This document shows, in pieces, positions 5,484-6,980 of a DNA stretch of 6,980 nucleotides; position 1 is the first letter of the stretch, and each line of letters opens with the position of its first letter. Both the position numbers and the translations under genes were made by a program. Origin of the DNA: Erysipelotrichaceae bacterium (lineage in GTDB: Bacteria > Bacillota_I > Bacilli_A > Erysipelotrichales > Coprobacillaceae); contig JAJQDJ010000187.1 of the NCBI GenBank assembly GCA_021202205.1, forward strand, positions 1-6,980. The letters run 5' to 3'. The notes beneath the pieces were generated by a model. It worked only from the letters and a program-made list of their open reading frames with translations, did no database searches and had not been told where the DNA came from.

Positions 5484-6798
5484 TAACTTTGTATTTTTAT
5501 ATAAAGTCACAGCAACTATCGCTGCTATACTTTCAGCTATCACAAATGTTATCCATATTCCAGTAATTACAAATATATTTTTTAAAATTAAAGATAACAT
5601 AGGAATAATAGACATTTGTCTTAATATAGTAATTGTTAGTGATTGCATACCTTTACCTAATGCTTCAAAAACACCCGAAAATACAATCCCAATTGTAGAA
5701 ACGATAAAACTTAAGCTAATAATTCTAAATGCAGGTATACCAATATTATATATTTCTTTAGTGGCACTAAATAAACTTAATATTGTATTTGGTATAAATA
5801 AAAATATCAGTGTTCCAATATATACTACCTATCACAAATATGCATGTTTTAATAGTATAGTGTACACGTTGATATTTATGGGCTCCATAATTATAACCAA
5901 TAATAGGACGCATACCTTGAATAATACCGTTAGCAGGCATATAGACGAATGATTGAACTTTATAATATAAACCGAATACTGCGACTGCTGTAGAAGATAT
6001 GGAAGCTAATATACCATTTAATACACTCACTAATAATGAAGGCATAGCAGACATTAATGCTGATGGAATGGCGACTACATATATATTTTTATAAGTATCT
6101 TATCAAAATGAAAGTTTTTCAATGATATGTATATCACCTTTAAACTTTATAAACAATATAAATGATAATATACACGCACTTATTTGTGCAATAACAGTAG
6201 CTATAGCAGCTCCTTGTACACCTAAAGCGGGGAAACCAAAATAACCAAAAATCATAATAGGATCTAGGATAATATTGATAAGTGATGATACTAGTTGTAT
6301 AATCATAGGAATTGTGACATTTCCAATAGCTTGAAACAATTTTTCAATATAAATATGAAACAATTGTCCTACTGCCATACATACAACAATACGACAATAT
6401 GTTGTTCCTAGATTATAAATCTCTTGATTTGTTGTATAAAGCCCGAAGAAAGGTTTTGTTAAAAATAAACCAATTAATACAAAAATAATTGCATGTATCC
6501 CACTTAACAAAAATCCATGGCAACATGCACTATTGACTTTATTGTTATTTTTGCTACCTAAATATCTAGAAACAACTGAATTAATACCAACTCCAAAACC
6601 AACAGAAACAGCTAAAACAATATTTTGCATAGGATATGCTAATGAAACAGCAGTTAAAGCATTTTCACCAAGTTTTGCAACATATATGCTATCCACAATA
6701 CTATATAATGATTGAATAAGCATGGATATCATAGGTGGTAATCCCATTGATATGACTAAAGAAAATATATTTTGTTGTTCCATTTTATTTTCTAACAT
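5475..6798 (-). pseudogene. MATE family efflux transporter, disrupted by small indels
   Basis: Reading from ATG 6798 gives 231 residues of a MATE pump N-half: GLPPMISMLIQSLYSIVD, then SVGFGVGINSVVSRYLGS, then NIILDPIMIFGYFG. TGA-TAA then appears at 6105-6100. The same frame later resumes the family sequence (AIPSALMSAMPSLL, NGIIQGMRPIIGYNYGAHKY). The interruption fits one extra T in the run 6105-6108 plus one lost A in 6086-6090: repairing both gives LSFDKILIKNIYVVAIPS. A further shift near 5818-5824 moves the rest (GTLIFLFIPNTILSLFS to LKL-stop at 5475) into a third frame. Repaired length is about 440 residues, normal for MATE proteins, which use Na+ or H+ gradients to export drugs or metabolites across the membrane. 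ATG 6798 has AGGAGG 5 nt upstream. Base composition matches the neighbours. Either recent decay or sequencing error; as read, no full pump is made. Confidence 0.85.
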
Positions 6799-6803
6799 AA
6801 AAA

Positions 6804-6809
6804 CCTCCT
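6804..6809 (-). promoter_or_regulatory. ribosome binding site of the MATE gene
   Basis: CCTCCT on the + strand is a perfect AGGAGG on the - strand, 5 nt before the start codon (ATG 6798-6796). It directly follows the T-run of the leader terminator. Confidence 0.9.
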
Positions 6810-6868
6810 AAAAAAAGGACTACATCTTCATTCATTTATTCTCAGAAATGAACAAAAATGTAGTCCTT
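6810..6868 (-). terminator. intrinsic terminator in the MATE leader; candidate transcription attenuator
   Basis: On the - strand, AAGGACTACAT (6868-6858) pairs perfectly over 11 bp with ATGTAGTCCTT (6825-6815). Inside it is a second 7-bp stem (6831-6837 with 6846-6852). The outer stem is followed by an uninterrupted seven-T run (6816-6810), overlapping the stem's last two bases, and then by AGGAGG. The predicted transcript begins just before the hairpin, so it would stop before the gene unless something allows read-through. The terminator is orientation-specific: no T-run follows on the + strand. Confidence 0.8.
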
Positions 6869-6878
6869 CGACTTGCAT

Positions 6879-6907
6879 ATACTATCAAATATGGCTAATG
6901 ATGTCAA
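6879..6907 (-). promoter_or_regulatory. sigma-A-type promoter of the MATE gene
   Basis: On the - strand, TTGACA (6907-6902) and TAGTAT (6884-6879) are spaced 17 nt apart. The predicted start is near 6872, a few bases before the attenuator hairpin. Confidence 0.8.
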
Positions 6908-6915
6908 TTAAATAT

Positions 6916-6924
6916 TGTTATAAT
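6916..6924 (+). promoter_or_regulatory. extended -10 promoter for a divergent gene beyond the right edge
   Basis: TGTTATAAT gives a perfect TATAAT with the TGn extension; the -35 is weak (TAATGA, 6896-6901). It overlaps the MATE promoter region on the other strand, so the two may share regulation. In many genomes a MarR- or TetR-type regulator is divergent from a MATE gene, but the gene itself is not visible here. Confidence 0.5.
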
Positions 6925-6961
6925 TTATTTTTCCCGTATTGTAAAATGAAACTGGAATTAA

Positions 6962-6980
6962 GGGAGGGCTGATTTGGAGG
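6962..6980 (+). promoter_or_regulatory. probable ribosome binding site(s) of a gene starting past the window
   Basis: Two purine-rich Shine-Dalgarno-like motifs occur at the right edge, GGGAGG (6962-6967) and TGGAGG (6975-6980). Any start codon served by the second lies outside the window. An eight-codon frame (MKLELREG, 6946-6972) precedes it; nothing else supports it as a gene. Confidence 0.4.

Noticed and set aside
5761..5952. 63-codon + strand frame
   Set aside because: It is antisense to the broken MATE gene, whose family sequence on the other strand is clear.
5767..6054. 95-codon - strand frame as a separate small membrane protein
   Set aside because: Its sequence is the middle of a MATE transporter and continues family homology on both sides in other frames, so it is a piece of the pseudogene.
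6533..6715. 60-codon + strand frame
   Set aside because: It is antisense to the conserved N-terminal half of the MATE gene.
6799..6878. A metabolite riboswitch in the MATE leader
   Set aside because: The leader is only about 70 nt and almost fully taken up by the terminator hairpin; no aptamer-like conserved core (for example of guanidine or preQ1 classes) is visible.
1..6980. tRNA/rRNA genes, CRISPR arrays, insertion sequences or att sites
   Set aside because: No cloverleaf or rRNA-like segment, no spaced direct-repeat array, no transposase fragment and no flanking direct repeats around the ATPase-nuclease gene were found on reading both strands.

Overview
The window is very AT-rich with strong AGGAGG-type ribosome binding sites, compact TTGACA/TATTAT-type promoters and short hairpin-plus-T terminators. 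That points to a low-GC Gram-positive bacterium (Bacillota). The mix of a BspA-like leucine-rich-repeat wall protein, an AAA-ATPase-like/PD-(D/E)XK protein and a MATE pump resembles gut Erysipelotrichia/Coprobacillaceae or Clostridia. The finer placement is inference only.

Layout. (1) 37-1818, + strand: a long BspA-like LRR surface protein with three tandem repeat modules and a C-terminal NPQTG wall-sorting signal. Its reading frame is open from 37, but no usable start codon exists in frame before the internal ATG at 649, so the 5' end lies in another frame or outside the window. A 25-nt TA microsatellite sits inside the gene. A terminator follows at 1831. (2) 1856-2040: AT-rich spacer with no supported gene. 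(3) 2041-3818: a near-consensus promoter drives a two-gene operon, tatD and a yabE-like G5/3D-domain cell-wall protein, closed by a terminator. (4) 3894-5468: a single-gene unit encoding an AAA-ATPase-like protein with a C-terminal PD-(D/E)XK nuclease fold. (5) 5475-6798, - strand: a MATE-family efflux pump gene broken by small indels. It converges on the ATPase gene, and one inverted repeat supplies the last two codons and stop codon of both. (6) 6799-6980: the MATE leader, with a promoter, an intrinsic terminator directly before the ribosome binding site (an attenuator candidate), and an overlapping divergent promoter for a gene beyond the right edge.

Functionally these are mostly independent units: surface adhesion/display, cell-wall remodelling plus DNase housekeeping, an ATPase-nuclease of unknown role, and drug/metabolite efflux. 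In Bacillus subtilis the yabD(tatD)-yabE pair is followed by rnmV and ksgA; here it ends at a terminator and is followed by the ATPase-nuclease gene. No wholly new system is evident. The most interesting signals are the frame-breaking TA tract in the LRR gene, the MATE gene whose first two lesions nearly cancel each other, the terminator that encodes both convergent stops, and the attenuator-like MATE leader. Every suspected lesion with a clear position lies in a short homopolymer or TA run, so real decay or phase variation must be weighed against assembly error.
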